A stretch of 64,000 bases of DNA from Maniola hyperantus (GCF_902806685.2 NC_048538.1:17422001-17486000), one strand, 5' to 3'. Counted from the first letter of the stretch, positions 1 to 11,060 are shown. Notes: a model not told the origin generated them from the sequence alone. Program-made: numbers and translations.

Positions 1-127
1 AATTAATTAATGTTACAAAATCACAAATTTACAAAATTACAATCTCAGTAATAAATAATCAATTACTGTGATTAATTTGTTATTAATAATTGGAAGTTTA
101 ATTAAGACTTAATCAGAATGTTTAGTT

Positions 128-207
128 CATCATGATCATCCCATCGCCGCCGGCTCACTACAGAGGACGGGTGTACTCCCAGAGTGAGAAGGGTTTGGCC
201 TATAGGT
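128..207 (-). mobile_element. SINE-3/RTE-type 3' tail fragment
   Basis: On the minus strand this reads through a GAGAAGGGTTTGGCC-like core, a CTCTGTAGTGAGCC-like core and GATGGGATGATCATG. This is the 3' tail shared by the SINE-3 copies and RTE-type LINEs in this window (compare 46984-47066 and 38048-38140). Only the tail is present. Confidence 0.55.
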
Positions 208-215
208 GTTTTTGC

Positions 216-1180
216 ATAAAACATTATAAAAAATGTATAATTAGGTACTAAAAACAATTGTGTATTAGTAGATAATAAATATACCTACCTATTAGCTATA
301 CATGAAAATATGATTCATCGCCTTATTTTAAGTATCCCTAAATATTGGTTTTTCCATCTTAATAATATCAAATAATTATGTTTATTATTATTTACTTACC
401 TACCCATGACATTATGTGAATATAAATAATATGGGCCTAATGGTGTGGTCACATAATTAACTTTTAATAATAATACTACCTACTTAATACTTCTATTAAA
501 GGCATTTACGTAATAATATAACAATTAGGCCGAAATCATTACGCTAATTGTGTTTCTTGAATATTTTGGCTTTGGTTGGTTTTTTGCATGGACTTGCTTT
601 TAGGTGATTTAATTTTAAAGTAATTAAGATAGGTAGGCTACTTACCTACCAAAATATTGTTGCGCCGTTTTTATAAGGTTAACATAATAATATTATTGTT
701 ATACTGTCACTCAGCATTTTAATTAAGTATTATGAATAAAGAGATTTAAAATAACTGTTTAGGTTATATCAGGTTATCAACACTATCATTGGTGCCTACT
801 TTCACAGATAAGATACAAATTGGGTTATCATAAAAATGTCAAATACAAAATCCCACTGTTGCTTGTGCTGTGTCAAATTACTTAAAAAAGGAGTTTTTAT
901 ATCGCTTAATGTTCGTTTCGACTCAGTTCGACTATATCAAAATGTAACTTTTTTTAATAAAATATTTTTAAATAACAATAGCTCGTGTATAGTAACGGTA
1001 TATAAATTTGTCATGCACAACAGTGCAGCACTAAAGTGCACTACTAAATAAAACATCGCAATCCAAATCGGTCCAGCATTGCCTATGGTATTGACAGTTA
1101 GGGACCCCGTGTAATTGAGTGTCATGCATGGTGTCATGGTGTTCTGCATGCAGTCGCCGTTGCACTGCCAGCCCGTGTAC
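216..1180. other. AT-rich stretch without recognisable gene
   Basis: I see no repeat family or coding signal. The short open frame at 836-1051 has no recognisable motif and composition like its surroundings, so I do not call it a gene. Confidence 0.4.
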
Positions 1181-1206
1181 TTCAAGAGCTCGTGGATTAT
1201 AAAAGA

Positions 1207-1433
1207 TATAGATAGTTCAATCCACGAAGACGCGCCCCACTATTTTTCGTGCGGGGAAACCACGGGGGCGGGGAGGGATCTTTACTTAATTTATCTTCTT
1301 GTGCGTGTGCCCACGTCGCTGATCGGTGCGTTACGATAGAACTCACACTCTAACAGTACCTACACAGCACATTTGCATTGTAACCGATTAGGACAAAGAG
1401 TGGGGCGCGTCATCATGGATTGAACTATCTATA
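1207..1433. mobile_element. TIR/foldback MITE, about 227 bp
   Basis: The ends are an inverted repeat of about 37 bp: the left arm begins TATAGATAGTTCAATCCA and the right arm is its reverse complement with a few mismatches, both running into a GACGCGCCCCACT block. The element abuts a possible TA duplication, which would suit a Tc1/mariner-type MITE. There is no coding capacity. Confidence 0.65.
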
Positions 1434-1459
1434 CCTGCCTGTTAAAAGCTGAAAGAGTA

Positions 1460-1683
1460 TAGAGGTCTGGACTCTTGATTCATTAGCAAGTTTGGTGGAT
1501 TTATTGACAGCTTTTTCCCTCCTAATGGCTTCCGCATGGATTTAGGTTTTTTGATGATCTTTCAAAATCCTTTTTATTGCACCCCTCTCAAGGAATATGT
1601 GCTCCAAGTTTCAAATATCTAGCTGTACCGGTGGTTGTACGTTGTCTGTCAGTGAGTCAGTCAAAGTATTTCATCTTCTCTTA
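1460..1683 (+). mobile_element. Divergent Helitron-like fragment
   Basis: The segment has the order seen in the Helitron-like families read on one strand: an 'ATTTAGG' core, 'ATCTAGCTGTACCG' and a TGTCTGTCAGTGAGTCAGTC tract. Both ends are unclear and the identity is weak. Confidence 0.3.
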
Positions 1684-1886
1684 TCTATAATATAAAAATG
1701 AATCACTAAACGTGTTGCTCATCGCAAATCTCGAGAACCGCTGAACCGATTTCGCTAATTCTTTTTTATAATATTCCTTGAAGTACGAGGATGGTTCGAA
1801 CGAAGAGAAAAATTTAAAAAAATTTAAGTATTAAAAAAATTAAAGAATCGACTGTTAGGTGGTACGAAGTTCGCCGGGTCAGCTAG
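1684..1886 (+). mobile_element. H3 Helitron-like element
   Basis: It starts TCTATAATATAAAAATGAA and ends GGGTCAGCTAG before a T. This fits the non-autonomous Helitron pattern of 5' TC and 3' CTRR with a GC-rich hairpin just upstream (CGAAGTTCGCC). Landmarks are CGTGTTGCTCATCGC and GAACCGCTGAACCGATT. It is the best-preserved H3 copy; others lie at 7509-7699 and 45714-45893. Confidence 0.7.
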
Positions 1887-1990
1887 TTTATAATAGTTTG
1901 TATAACATATTTTATAGATTAGCATTCTAGTTTGCTAGATAGTCGAACAAGAAAAATAACAAATTACAACCTTTTAGCTGTTATAAAATA

Positions 1991-2199
1991 CTAGCTGATG
2001 TATGCGACTTCGTCTGCGTGGATTTAGGCTTTTAAAAGTTCTGTGGGAACTTATTGATTTTCCGATATAAAAAGTATGCCTATGTTTATTTATACTCTCC
2101 AGGTCTTTACTATGTCCATTGTCCATGCAAAAAATCAAGTCAATCCGTTACGACGTTTTTGAAGGTAAAACAAACAAACACTCTTTCGCATTGATATTG
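1991..2199 (-). mobile_element. H2b Helitron-like element
   Basis: On the minus strand it runs from a TTTGTTTGTTTTACC tract through TTTTTTGCATGGACAATG to a CTAG terminus preceded by the CGAAGTCGCATAC region. It differs from H2 by its TTTGTTTG tract and the GATTTTTTGCATG segment. Confidence 0.6.
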
Positions 2200-2349
2200 T
2201 GTGTGACGTTTGATACCCACCAGCTCTCTGACTACAATGCCCTGGTTGTGCCTAGCTTCCTACATAGGTCGGTCACTCGGTATGTTTGTCTGTTATATTA
2301 TAGCCAACCGATCAACTATGCATAAGGAAGGATCTGCGATTATACAGCA

Positions 2350-2570
2350 CTAGATGATGCTCGCGACTTCGTTTGCATGGATTTTAGTTTTCAATAATCC
2401 CGTGGGAATTCTTTGATTTTACGGGATAAAAATTAGCCTATGTCCTTCCCAGTGATGCAATCTATCGCTGTACCAAATTTCGTCAAAATCGGTTGAACGG
2501 ATGGGCCGTGAAAGGCTAGCAGACAGACAGACAGACAGACACACTTTCGCATTTATAATATTAGTATGGA
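2350..2570 (-). mobile_element. H2 (Lep1-like) Helitron-like element, complete
   Basis: On the minus strand it begins TCCATACTAATATTATAAAT, has a GTGTGTCTGTCTGTC tract, CACGGCCCATCCGTTCAACC, CCCACGGGATT, and ends near CATCATCTAG. Both termini (TC and CTAG) are visible. The family resembles the lepidopteran Lep1 non-autonomous Helitrons known from the literature; that identification is from memory. Confidence 0.7.
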
Positions 2571-2941
2571 TGGATTTATAAGTACTTATGCCTGATTCGA
2601 TTAGTAGGTAGTCATTGTTTTGGTCCGGCCAGTTGGCCTTTAACACATATTGCTTAGATTATAATACCTATAATATCGTGGTATCATGGTGCATGTAAAC
2701 TCGCGTGATTGTTTATGCTACCATGAGTCATGACGTCCTACATCTTCAATGGTAAACAATCACATACCGATAAACTAAAGCGAAAGTCTAGGCTGAAATC
2801 TATAGAAAGTAGGTATTAATAAGAAGGTATTTAGCTCAAAATTTTACCTAGAGTTACTTTAGAGTTAAAATAAATCAATGTTTCATTACTGCGTAGCATC
2901 ATCGCATGTCATTTTTCCCGCGTCTTTTTAGATATTATACT

Positions 2942-3111
2942 TACAGTGCGACAAGGCTATCTTGGCGCGTGGCGAATATCAGAACTAAAGTTGCCGTCAA
3001 GTGTCCCTTTTGTTCTTGTTTGAATATTCTAAGCCTTTGTTCTCAAACAGCGCCCCCCTGTCAATGTCACTCAAGTGCCAAGAGGGCCTTGTCGCACTGT
3101 ACCTACATAAT
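2942..3111. mobile_element. MITE-2 copy
   Basis: The termini are inverted repeats beginning TACAGTGCGACAAGGC. The interior carries CAGCGCCCCCCTGTCAATGT and a TTGTTCTTGTTTGAATATTC block. A second copy lies in opposite orientation at 20428-20589. Confidence 0.75.
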
Positions 3112-3204
3112 TTTGGTGAGTTAACTGAAACTGAAAACCATGCTTGTGTTCCGCATAGTTTTCTGTATGATGGTAGAAGTAGACAGCGTGCTATTGGCGC
3201 TTCG

Positions 3205-3240
3205 GGCGGGCGGGCGGGCGAGCGCGGCCCACGGGGCCAA
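3205..3240. repeat. GC-rich simple tract
   Basis: A short (GGGC)n-type run followed by GAGCGCGGCCCACGGGGCC stands out from the AT-rich flanks. Confidence 0.5.
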
Positions 3241-3277
3241 GGCTACCCATGTTACTACATTAGTAGTTCAAATATTT

Positions 3278-3787
3278 GCTATACTAATGAATAAAATTGA
3301 AGTGTCTGTCTGTAATGTCGAAATAACTACCTCATACGGTTATTTTGAAATTGTCCCATGAAAAATTCGCATTCCAACTCCTCAATCCTGATGCTGTACA
3401 CGACTTGACCACAAAAACTGATGGGATTTAAATACCTACCAGTTTGATATTGGAGGTGCCTACTTACCAAGTAGGTAAAGACTTTTTGAAGTCGAGGACC
3501 CAACTTCTTAGCCCTGATGCTGTCAAGAATTGCATTCCTAAATCGTGGTGATCCCACGGGGTGTTTAAAGAATCATGCGTTTAAATGTTTTTATGTAATT
3601 TGGTACCTACCGAGATACCTAAGCCGTAACCTAACCGTACCTAAGAAGTAGGCTATTCTGTCCATAGTAGCTCGTCCCCGGGATGCATTCCAGGGACAGG
3701 CTACTTTTTGTCCTGAAAAATCAAAAGTTCCCACTGGATTTTTAGAAACTGAAATCCACGCGGGCGAAGCCGCGGGCATGCAGCTAG
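3278..3787 (+). mobile_element. H4 Helitron-like element, about 510 bp
   Basis: It begins near ATACTAATGAATAAAATTGA with AGTGTCTGTCTGTAATGTCG and ends CGCGGGCATGCAGCTAG before a T, after the hairpin CGCGGGCGAAGCCGCG. The internal part has two diverged copies of a CTGATGCTGT block (about 3390 and 3520). A related copy is at 19696-20032. Confidence 0.6.
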
Positions 3788-3802
3788 TTGGTACATAATT
3801 AC

Positions 3803-4125
3803 AAAAAAAATAAAAACCGACTTCGATACACAAACACTAAAAATTGAAAAATAATTTAATTTATTACCGAATATATTATGTATACAAGAGTTAATATAGT
3901 TCCATAATAATACTTTTTGTGCCGGTGCCAATTAGCTTTAGCTGCGCGAATCGTCTAGACTTCATATTTTTATGAGACTCCACAATGGCACCTCATTGGC
4001 ACCGACCCCAAAAAATATTATTATGGAACTATATTAACTCTTGTATACATAATATATTCGGTAATAAATTAAATTATTTTTCAATTTTAAGTGTTTGTGT
4101 ATCGAAGTCGGTTTTTATTTTTTTT
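3803..4125. repeat. Large inverted repeat (arms about 130 bp)
   Basis: Left arm 3803-3932 and right arm 3995-4125 are reverse complements with only a handful of differences, separated by a loop of about 62 bp. Outer ends read AAAAAAAATAAAAACCGACT and its complement. The arms appear to be two head-to-head copies of one dispersed repeat (X3), of which the right copy continues to 4473. Confidence 0.85.
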
Positions 4126-4473
4126 GGAAAAAAAATTTATTTCACAATTTTTAGTGGTCCCATGGAATTATGCTATGACTGGTTAAAAATCTACTGTTTA
4201 CTAAGCTATTACACTGATCGCGAGCAATTTACTCTTATCCGTTGAGGAGTTCCAGTATCTATCTTCGAAGATGTTCATCAGATTTTCACCAAATTTAAAT
4301 GGGACCAACTTTGAAGTATACCCTTTCAAACAAAAAAAGAATTTTCAAAATCGGTCCAGGCGTCTTCGAGTAATCGGGGAACATACATAAAAAAAAAAGA
4401 AAAAAAAAAAAAAAAAAAAAAAAAGATTCCGACGAATTGAGAACCTCCTCCTTTTTTTGAAGTCGGTTAAAAA
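4126..4473 (-). mobile_element. X3 repeat body
   Basis: Continuing from the right arm, this segment ends in TGAAGTCGGTTAAAAA, matching the terminal AACCGACTTC of the arm, and contains a long A-rich run (about 4389-4424). It looks like a non-coding lepidopteran dispersed repeat with AACCGACTTC termini; I cannot class it. Confidence 0.5.
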
Positions 4474-4773
4474 TAATTATCTACATGATGATAGGCTTCG
4501 GCAATCGGCAACCCGTGCGAAGTCGCGGCGGATCGCTAGTGCCCAATAATTCAAAGTATTATCTTATCAGAACGTAACTGGTGCATTTCATAAAGCAATG
4601 AACTTTAAAGTAAATTAATTTAATTCCGTTATCATTACCGAGAAATGCCGCGGTTTGGTTTTGTTTTTTATTAATAAAACAAGTTAGTTGGCGTCACTTT
4701 GTCTGCGGTAAATTGGTATTTACAATATCTACCTACTTGTTACTACTAGTGACATTACTTATTTGACTAACAG

Positions 4774-4882
4774 CCGCACTCAGAGTCGCTAATCGGTACT
4801 TAAAATTGAGTTAAAACGAGACAGATTTATGTGAAAGATATAGCTCTGTTTCGTTTTAACTAAACTTAGACTCTGAGTGCGG
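4774..4882. mobile_element. MITE-3 foldback copy
   Basis: Imperfect palindrome: CCGCACTCAGAGT at the left pairs with ACTCTGAGTGCGG at the right. The inner arms TTAAAACGAGACAG and CTGTTTCGTTTTAA also pair. Related copies are at 16571-16702 and 35952-36049. Confidence 0.75.
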
Positions 4883-4899
4883 TAGTAAGCATTTTTAGT

Positions 4900-5465
4900 G
4901 TAATTAGTAATTACCAATTTTTGGGATGTCATGCATATTTTTTTTAATTGCGATAAAATTAGAATAAGTTTATTTTGATAAAATACCTGTGCTCATAAAG
5001 ATACCAATTTAATGGTCTAGTTATCATGGGAGAATCTACAGGATTTGTCATTTTGACAGATTTCCAATACAAAAACTGTCATAACATCAAATTTATTTAT
5101 AGACAAAGTTTATCTGGAAGCTGTGAAACTCAAATAATTGAAAATCTAATGTTTTCGAACTATGTTCTTCCCTTCCTTGTAATTCTATGTATTTATTTGC
5201 AGACAGGGAAAACCATATTTTAATAAACCATCGAATTACCGAAATAGGTATATCATTTACGTATAATGTGTGGAATTCCTCTAAAAATTGGGTTACAGTA
5301 TTTAGTATTTACTAGGTATAATTATTATAATCATCGTCCAAAGGGCCTGAAACGAATGACGCAAATCACAGGACTGCAAAATGGACTTATGCATCAGCTG
5401 AGAAAGCATTTTACCCGTTTTTATCCCTAAGAGGGTAAAATGGGGGTTAAAAAGAGTACCTAGTA
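4900..5465. other. AT-rich stretch without recognisable gene
   Basis: Nothing is supported here. The open frame at 5026-5223 has no identifiable domain and an AT-rich composition like its flanks. Confidence 0.4.
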
Positions 5466-5663
5466 CAGTTCTTGCAATTCACGAAGGCGAGTGGCTCATA
5501 CTTGTGTTTAAGTCGTATCGGTACAAGTAACGTACACTGAATGTGTGCGTTTGCGTTTGCTCGCGACTGATTGGTCCGACATGCACGCACACTTACGCAA
5601 TGCCCGTGTATTCCGACGTAACCACAAGTAAAGTCCACTCGCCTTCGTGAATTGCAAGAATTG
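5466..5663. mobile_element. TIR MITE, about 198 bp
   Basis: Near-perfect terminal inverted repeats of 29 bp (5466-5494 and 5635-5663), core TTGCAATTCACGAAGGCGAG. Flanking GTACCTAG and CTACCTAT could be a decayed 8-bp target duplication, which would suit hAT; this is uncertain. Confidence 0.7.
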
Positions 5664-5717
5664 TAACTACCTATGAAAGCTGTACGAAGTTCGGCCATAG
5701 TAGTATTCTTAGGGTTC

Positions 5718-5970
5718 CGTATATAAAAGAAAAAGTTGACTGAGCAAAAAAATACGTATTACACGATTCTTGAAAATTATACTGCCGAGGGGGTTAAATA
5801 AAGGATGCAAGTTTGTTCGAAAGTCATTTTTCAAATTATTTCCATGAAAATTGATATTTGGGTTTTCGGATACAAAAGATAAAAAATACGTAGACCGTAG
5901 ATTTTTGAAAGTTCTATTCCACGCCGATTTTCTAAATTCCAGCCGAACGAAGCCGGGGCGGGTCAGCTAG
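5718..5970 (+). mobile_element. H1-related Helitron-like element
   Basis: It begins TATATAAAAGAAAAAGTTGA like H1 but ends CGAAGCCGGGGCGGGTCAGCTAG like H3. The middle is unlike either, so it is a mosaic or a separate subfamily. Confidence 0.45.
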
Positions 5971-6195
5971 TACTATATACGAATTTTAAGTAGCGTTTTT
6001 ACTTGTTTTATCAGAAGCGCGTCAACGCATAAACTAGAGATACCATAATCATACCCTTGACGCAGAGTTCAAGTATCCCTTTCAAGGCGAAGGCCACATC
6101 ATTGCATTACATTGCCTCCCTGAGTGAACGCCCGTTATGCTTTATTGATACATTTATGGCGAGCTTTCAATTGTAATAGATATAGAAGTTTGTTA

Positions 6196-6414
6196 TCTCT
6201 AAATATATAAAAGGAAAAGGTGCCTGACTGACTGACTGATTTATCAACGCACAGCTCAAACTACTAGACAGATCGAGCTGAAGTTTGGCATGCAGTAGCT
6301 ATTATGACGTAGGCATCCGCTAAGAAGGGATTTTTGAAAATTCAATTCCTAACGGGTGAAATAGGGGTTGAAATTTGTGTAGTCCATTCGGACGAAGTCG
6401 CGAGCATAAGCTAG
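6196..6414 (+). mobile_element. H1 Helitron-like element, complete
   Basis: H1 layout in order: TC and ATATATAAAAGGAAAAGG at the 5' end, (GACT)n tract, ATCAACGCACAGCTCAAACT-like block, GCATGCAG, TATTATGACGTAGGCATCC, a GGTGAAATAGGGGTT block, the GGACGAAGTCGCGAGC hairpin region and terminal AAGCTAG before a T. This copy has all parts. Confidence 0.75.
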
Positions 6415-6742
6415 TATTCTAATAAAACTTAAAGTGTTTTAAGTGTCAAACTAGTAATTTAAAAAGTTTTAAGAAAACCCTACTGCAATTTGCATCTTTT
6501 TCAGCCCGCACCTTAAAGCGCACGAAATTCCAGCATTTTGATTTTATAACAATTTTATGATTCCAGTGACACTCACGCTATCAAGACGAATCTAATGACC
6601 TATCATTTATTTATTAAAAAGAGGAAAACTAACAGAGATATTGCATTGCTCTAGTTTTCTGTCGCAACCACAGGGCTTAAATGATAAAATCTGTCTTCTA
6701 TGTTCTAGTAGGTACTACAAGTCGGTAGCTCAGAACAATCTC

Positions 6743-6802
6743 CAGTCGACAGTCGACAGTCGACAGTCGACAGTCGACAGTCGACAGTCGACAGTCGACA
6801 GG
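6743..6802. repeat. (CAGTCGA)n minisatellite
   Basis: About eight tandem 7-bp units with no visible interruption. Unique AT-rich sequence lies between 6415 and 6742. Confidence 0.9.
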
Positions 6803-6962
6803 TTATGCAGTACAGTCGGCATAAAAGCCTCGACTCGCTACTGCATTATGACTGAAACAGACGTATTGTTCGACGATGGCTCTCGATTAGGGCTGCTGAC
6901 TTTCCTGCTTCCCTGGTAGATGTGGAATCATTTAGTTGTTTAAAAGTTTATTTATATGAAAA

Positions 6963-7155
6963 CTAGCTTAGAACTAGCGTAGTGGATAATAAACTTCAAC
7001 CCCTATTTTACTCCCTTAAGGTTTGAATTTTCAAAAATCTTTTTTGAGCGGATGCCTACGTCATAATAGCTTGTGCATGCCTAATTTGAGCCCAATCCGT
7101 CCAGTAGTTTCAGCTGTGCGTTTATAGATCAGTCAGTCACTTTCTCCTTTTTTCA
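6963..7155 (-). mobile_element. H1 Helitron-like element
   Basis: Minus-strand copy with CTAG at 6963, the ATGACGTAGGCATCCG block and a short GACT tract. The 3' hairpin region has diverged. Confidence 0.65.
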
Positions 7156-7508
7156 TTTTATTTTATTCTGTTCTATTGACATAGGTACTGCGGTATACTA
7201 TATCGTGTTTCAAAGTAAACCGAATTTTATCTCCTTTAACTTTAATCACAGATAATATTTTGTTATTCGCTCACCTTTCGAAGGCTGAAAGTATTGATGT
7301 ATTGATGAGCAAAAAAGAAAAAAAAATCGTATCACAAAAAAATGTTTGTGATACAAAAAATTGGAGTTTTATAACAATCCTTTTTGGTTTGACGACTGGA
7401 TTAATGTAGGTACTGATTGAAAATAATAATTAGTAGATACTTAAAGTTAAAATTATATCTATGAAGCCACATATTGTACCTATAACAAATTTTTAATTGT
7501 ATAATTAA

Positions 7509-7699
7509 CTAGCTGCCCCGGCGAACTTCGTACCGCCTAACAGTCGATTGTTTTTCAGGTTTTTTTTAATTTTTTCTCTCCGTTAGAACCATCCCCGTAC
7601 TTCAAGGAATATTATGAAAAAAGAATTAGCGAAATCAGTTCAGCTGTTTTCGAGATTTGCGATCAGCAACACATTCAGTGATTTATTTTTAAATATAGA
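7509..7699 (-). mobile_element. H3 Helitron-like element
   Basis: Minus-strand copy with CTAG at 7509-7512, TACGAAGTTCGCCGGGGC hairpin region, and 5' end TCTATATTTAAAAATAAATC. Both termini are recognisable. The 350 bp before it hold only AT-rich sequence and a 10-bp hairpin (GTATCACAAA) near 7329. Confidence 0.7.
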
Positions 7700-7702
7700 G
7701 AT

Positions 7703-8317
7703 AATTTGGTGTACCACAGAAAAGAATAATAAGTATTTTGCTTTACTTTAGGCAGTTGGTTTAAAATACAAGCTTTTTTACGAAATAAGAAAGAAAGTTC
7801 ACGAGTTTTACAAAAAAATTTTTTTGTAAATAAGTACGGCCTCATATTTTTGTCCTGGAACACAATGAGGGAAAAAGGCTTTCATTAATTCCAAGCAAAC
7901 AGTACGTACAATAGATATTTGTCCAGAATTAAAAGTTAACGAACAAGTACAAAATAGAGCTATGGTGGAGACGTAGACAACCCTAGCCCATTGTCCTAGG
8001 CTTGTATAAAAAGTGAAATATCTTTTCAGGCTTTTGTTGCTGTAATCATGGAGTAAGGACAGAGTCAGTGCCCTCACTCTTGAAGGTATTATTAAGGAAC
8101 ATAAGTAAGATCGGATAAACTTCAAGAGGCCAATTGAGAACGAACTTGCGGCTCTGGTTTGCTTTACATTTCAGGAATTATGAAAGTGCAACTTATAAAA
8201 TACAATTTTTTTCTTTTGCAACATTGCTAGATAACATTAAAATTCTACAAACTTTACGAGATAAAATTCTTTCTTTTTCAGACAAAGAGTTACTAGTTTA
8301 TTTGAGATACAAGATAT
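7703..8317. other. No gene recognised
   Basis: An open frame of 105 codons on the minus strand (7808-8125) has no motif I can identify and no coding-like composition. Confidence 0.35.
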
Positions 8318-8400
8318 CTTTGTACCAAATTTCTTCAAAAACGGTTTAACAGATGGGCCGTGAAAAGCTAGCAGACAGACAGACAGATTAGACAACACTG
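8318..8400 (-). mobile_element. H2 fragment
   Basis: Contains the minus-strand H2 blocks around CACGGCCCATCTGTTAAACC and the GTCTGTCTGTCTGCTAGC tract. The 3' two-thirds are missing. Confidence 0.5.
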
Positions 8401-8944
8401 GCGTTATGGATAGACAGAACAATCTGAAATTGTAATATTATGTAGAAAGACTAACAGGTTAAAAAACGCCTCAATGTGGACTGAAATACAAAAGTTGTAA
8501 CAACAATTTGAGGGGAAAATTAGTATCCTTATTGAAAACTATTACTAATGACTTACCTACTGAGTTTATTTTAGACGTGTAGTGAACAACAACAAAATAA
8601 AATAATTATTCAGTGGTACCTATCGTATCATTTATTCGTAGGAAAAAATAAACATCTACTTATGTTACTCTTGCGAGTTGTAGCATAACAACAAAGCATG
8701 AAACTAAACGCTATGGAAAAGCTACAACAGTCTAACCACGAGTGGAAACATTCCCATTGTTCAGTTCATTGCCTGTCCCTGGGCTTTGATACAAGCTGCA
8801 GTACTTTAGCAGGCTTCGTTGTAATCAAGGGTTGGAATCGCTGACTTATCGATCGGAGCCTCCATTGTGGAGTGGTGCAGGTTGGAGAGGCCATCGAGAC
8901 TACAGTAATGAGGATTACACATTTACGCTCAGCTACAACTACCT

Positions 8945-9123
8945 GCAGTGCGCGACAGAAAATAATGTACATCGACCTTTGGTAAGAGGTAGCGGTTTTG
9001 TAGAGCACTGTCTCGGCCGTTGAGACCGATAAAACGTCACATATACAGTGACAGAGACAACGCTCTACAAAGCCGAAATGTCATTCTAAATATCGATGTA
9101 CATTAACTTTCTGCCACGTACTG
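8945..9123. mobile_element. MITE-1 copy
   Basis: Long inverted repeat of about 80 bp per arm. The left arm carries CAGTGCGCGACAGAAAATAA, ATGTACATCGACC and TTTTGTAGAGCACTGTCTC; the right arm is the complement. No coding sequence. Other copies: 13615-13740 (half), 17674-17885 and 32195-32372. Confidence 0.8.
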
Positions 9124-9487
9124 TACCTTGTTTCTCGAAAATATTTGTTTGTAGAGGGTGAGGTTTTGGCCTGGATTTCTATGAACTAAAGATGTATGTC
9201 CACTAAAGCGATGCGGAGATGTGTGCAGGCCAATTTAAACTACAAGTGTTAAAAATATTGCCAGCGCTCCTAGAATCCGCTTTCCGAACCAAGTCAGACG
9301 TAGCATTACAATTATATTTGCTCTACATGAAATAAATGAATTTGATTTTATTTTACTAAACGCCAGCGAGGCGAGAGCGAATTTTTTAGATAATTTGATT
9401 TAAAAAGATGATTGACTGAAATCACAGAGCATTAAGTTTAATTATAATAGACTTAATTTAAACTTAATTCTAACGTTAATGTTAACG

Positions 9488-9545
9488 AAATAAACTATGA
9501 TGACTTAACCGGTAGGAAACAAACTATGATGACTTAACCGGTAGG
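9488..9545 (+). repeat. 29-bp tandem duplication
   Basis: Two adjacent units (9488-9516, 9517-9545) with core ACTATGATGACTTAACCGG differ at one position, so the duplication is recent. Confidence 0.85.
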
Positions 9546-9559
9546 AAGATTTTACGTGC

Positions 9560-9790
9560 CAAGGTGCGTGTTTAAGCATTAAACAGATTAAAACCGAGTC
9601 AGTATCGATCGTCGTCGTTAACAATACAGCTGCACCCACCAGTCTGGGCCTGGAGACTGGAGACTGGAGAGAGTGGCGGGCCCCCGTCTTTACGTGCTAA
9701 TGAGGTTTGCGTGGAGGCCCACAAAGCGCGCGTTTTGCATGCTCAACCATAATACTGCATTCATTATACGACGCTTCCTTTGATTCACTC
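9560..9790. other. Low-repeat GC-richer segment
   Basis: A stretch free of recognised repeats with higher GC than its flanks, three partial GGAGACT repeats and a GCTAATGAGG block. It could be a conserved non-coding element; no open frame is convincing. Confidence 0.3.
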
Positions 9791-9956
9791 CCCAAAGTTT
9801 TACACTAAATATTTATTTTTGAAACGAGAGAATTCTGCCGACCTATCCAACTTACCCAACGAAGCTGGTAAGCTCTGTGGTCTTATATGCGGAAAAGGCA
9901 TTAGGTTCGGTCCCCAGCAGGGACAATTTGGGATTGAATAATTTCTGGAATGGATC

Positions 9957-10065
9957 TCTTCGTGATCTCTTCAGAAATGTGGACATCTGTAGGAGAAGCA
10001 GAGTAACCGACGTAACTCTTGCGAAGCTGAAGTGGCAATGGGCATGGCACATAGTTCGAAAAATC
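9957..10065 (+). pseudogene. RTE-type LINE C-terminal fragment
   Basis: Translation in the frame of 9877 gives RSRVTDVT and AKLKWQWAWHIVRK, matching the C-terminal region of lepidopteran RTE reverse transcriptases (compare 33800-34172). It is a short relic with neither the catalytic domain nor the 3' tail. Confidence 0.65.
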
Positions 10066-10069
10066 TATC

Positions 10070-10142
10070 TTCTATCTAAATATAAAAGGATTGACTGACT
10101 GACTGATCTATCAACGTACAGCTCAAAGTACTGGACGGATGC
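10070..10142 (+). mobile_element. H1 5' fragment
   Basis: Has TCTAAATATAAAAGGA, the GACT tract and ATCAACGTACAGCTCAAAG, then stops. It directly abuts the RTE relic. Confidence 0.6.
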
Positions 10143-10465
10143 GTGTCTTTCCAGTTTGGAGTTGGTATAATTTGCAGTATGTATTTAGGTTCAACTATTT
10201 CGTTGTCCCTACTTTAACCTACTTAATTAAATAATTTCATACGTTTTTAGCTTAGCAAAATCAAACCTACCATCTTGTGGCCAACTGAGAGTTCAGCCGG
10301 TTGCTTCCACGCTACTTTGTCGAAACAATTAAATAAATATTTTTAGTTCAACATCCTGTTTAATCTTACAGTTTCTATATATACTAACATAGTTTACACA
10401 ACGCTACTCCTACGCTGCGCCTCGCAAAAGTGGGAAAGTCATTTGTGGGAATGAGTGTAATATCC

Positions 10466-10697
10466 TCCATACTTTTCCAATATTATAAATGCGAAAGTTT
10501 GTCTGTCTGTCTATCTGCTAGTTTTTCACGGCCCAACGGTTTAACCGATTTTGATGAAATTTGGTACAGACCTCTGTAAAACTTAGCTTAAATCCCGGGG
10601 AAGGACAGGCTACTTTTCATCCCGGAAAATCAAAGAGTTCCCACGGGATTTTAAAAAAACCTAAATCCACGCGGATAAAGTCGCGGGCATCATCTAG
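10466..10697 (+). mobile_element. H2 Helitron-like element, complete
   Basis: Begins TCCATAC, has ATTATAAATGCGAAAG, the GTCTGTC tract, ATTTTGATGAAATTTGGTAC, CCCGGGGAAGGACAGGCTAC, CCCACGGGATTTT, and ends CGCGGGCATCATCTAG before a T. Confidence 0.75.
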
Positions 10698-10914
10698 TTT
10701 TATAATAAAATTCCACAAACAATTTTAGACTTGCCTTTACACAAGTTTAAAAATCTATTAAAAGTATGCTCTTAATAAATGCATATTATACAGTCGACTG
10801 TAAACGACTATGTAAACGATAAAAAGCTTGGATTTGACGCGCTCCAGCAATGCACGGGGCTGCAATCGCTTGTACAGTATGGTATAATAACATTGTAGAT
10901 TGAAAACTTAATAA

Positions 10915-11050
10915 AAAGGGCAACCGCCGAGTTTCTTGCTGGTTCTTCTCGGTAGGAACGGCATTCCGAACCAGTGGTAAATTAAAGTATCAGACGATTC
11001 AGTAACTTGCAAAAGTTTACTTGAATAAAAATATATTCTATTCTATTCTA
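10915..11050 (+). mobile_element. LT1 LINE-type 3' tail
   Basis: Landmarks are GCAACCGCCGAGTTTCTTGC, TTCTTCTCGGTAGGAACGGC and a tail of ATTCT repeats following GAATAAAAAT. Its repeated occurrence as a short 3' end with a microsatellite tail suits a 5'-truncated non-LTR element. Copies: 13308-13445, 22770-22902 (minus), with partial ones at 15116 and 35585. Confidence 0.65.
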
Positions 11051-11060
11051 AAAAAACAAA

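Noticed and set aside
7808..8125. 105-codon minus-strand frame
   Set aside because: No motif, no coding composition and no recognisable neighbours.
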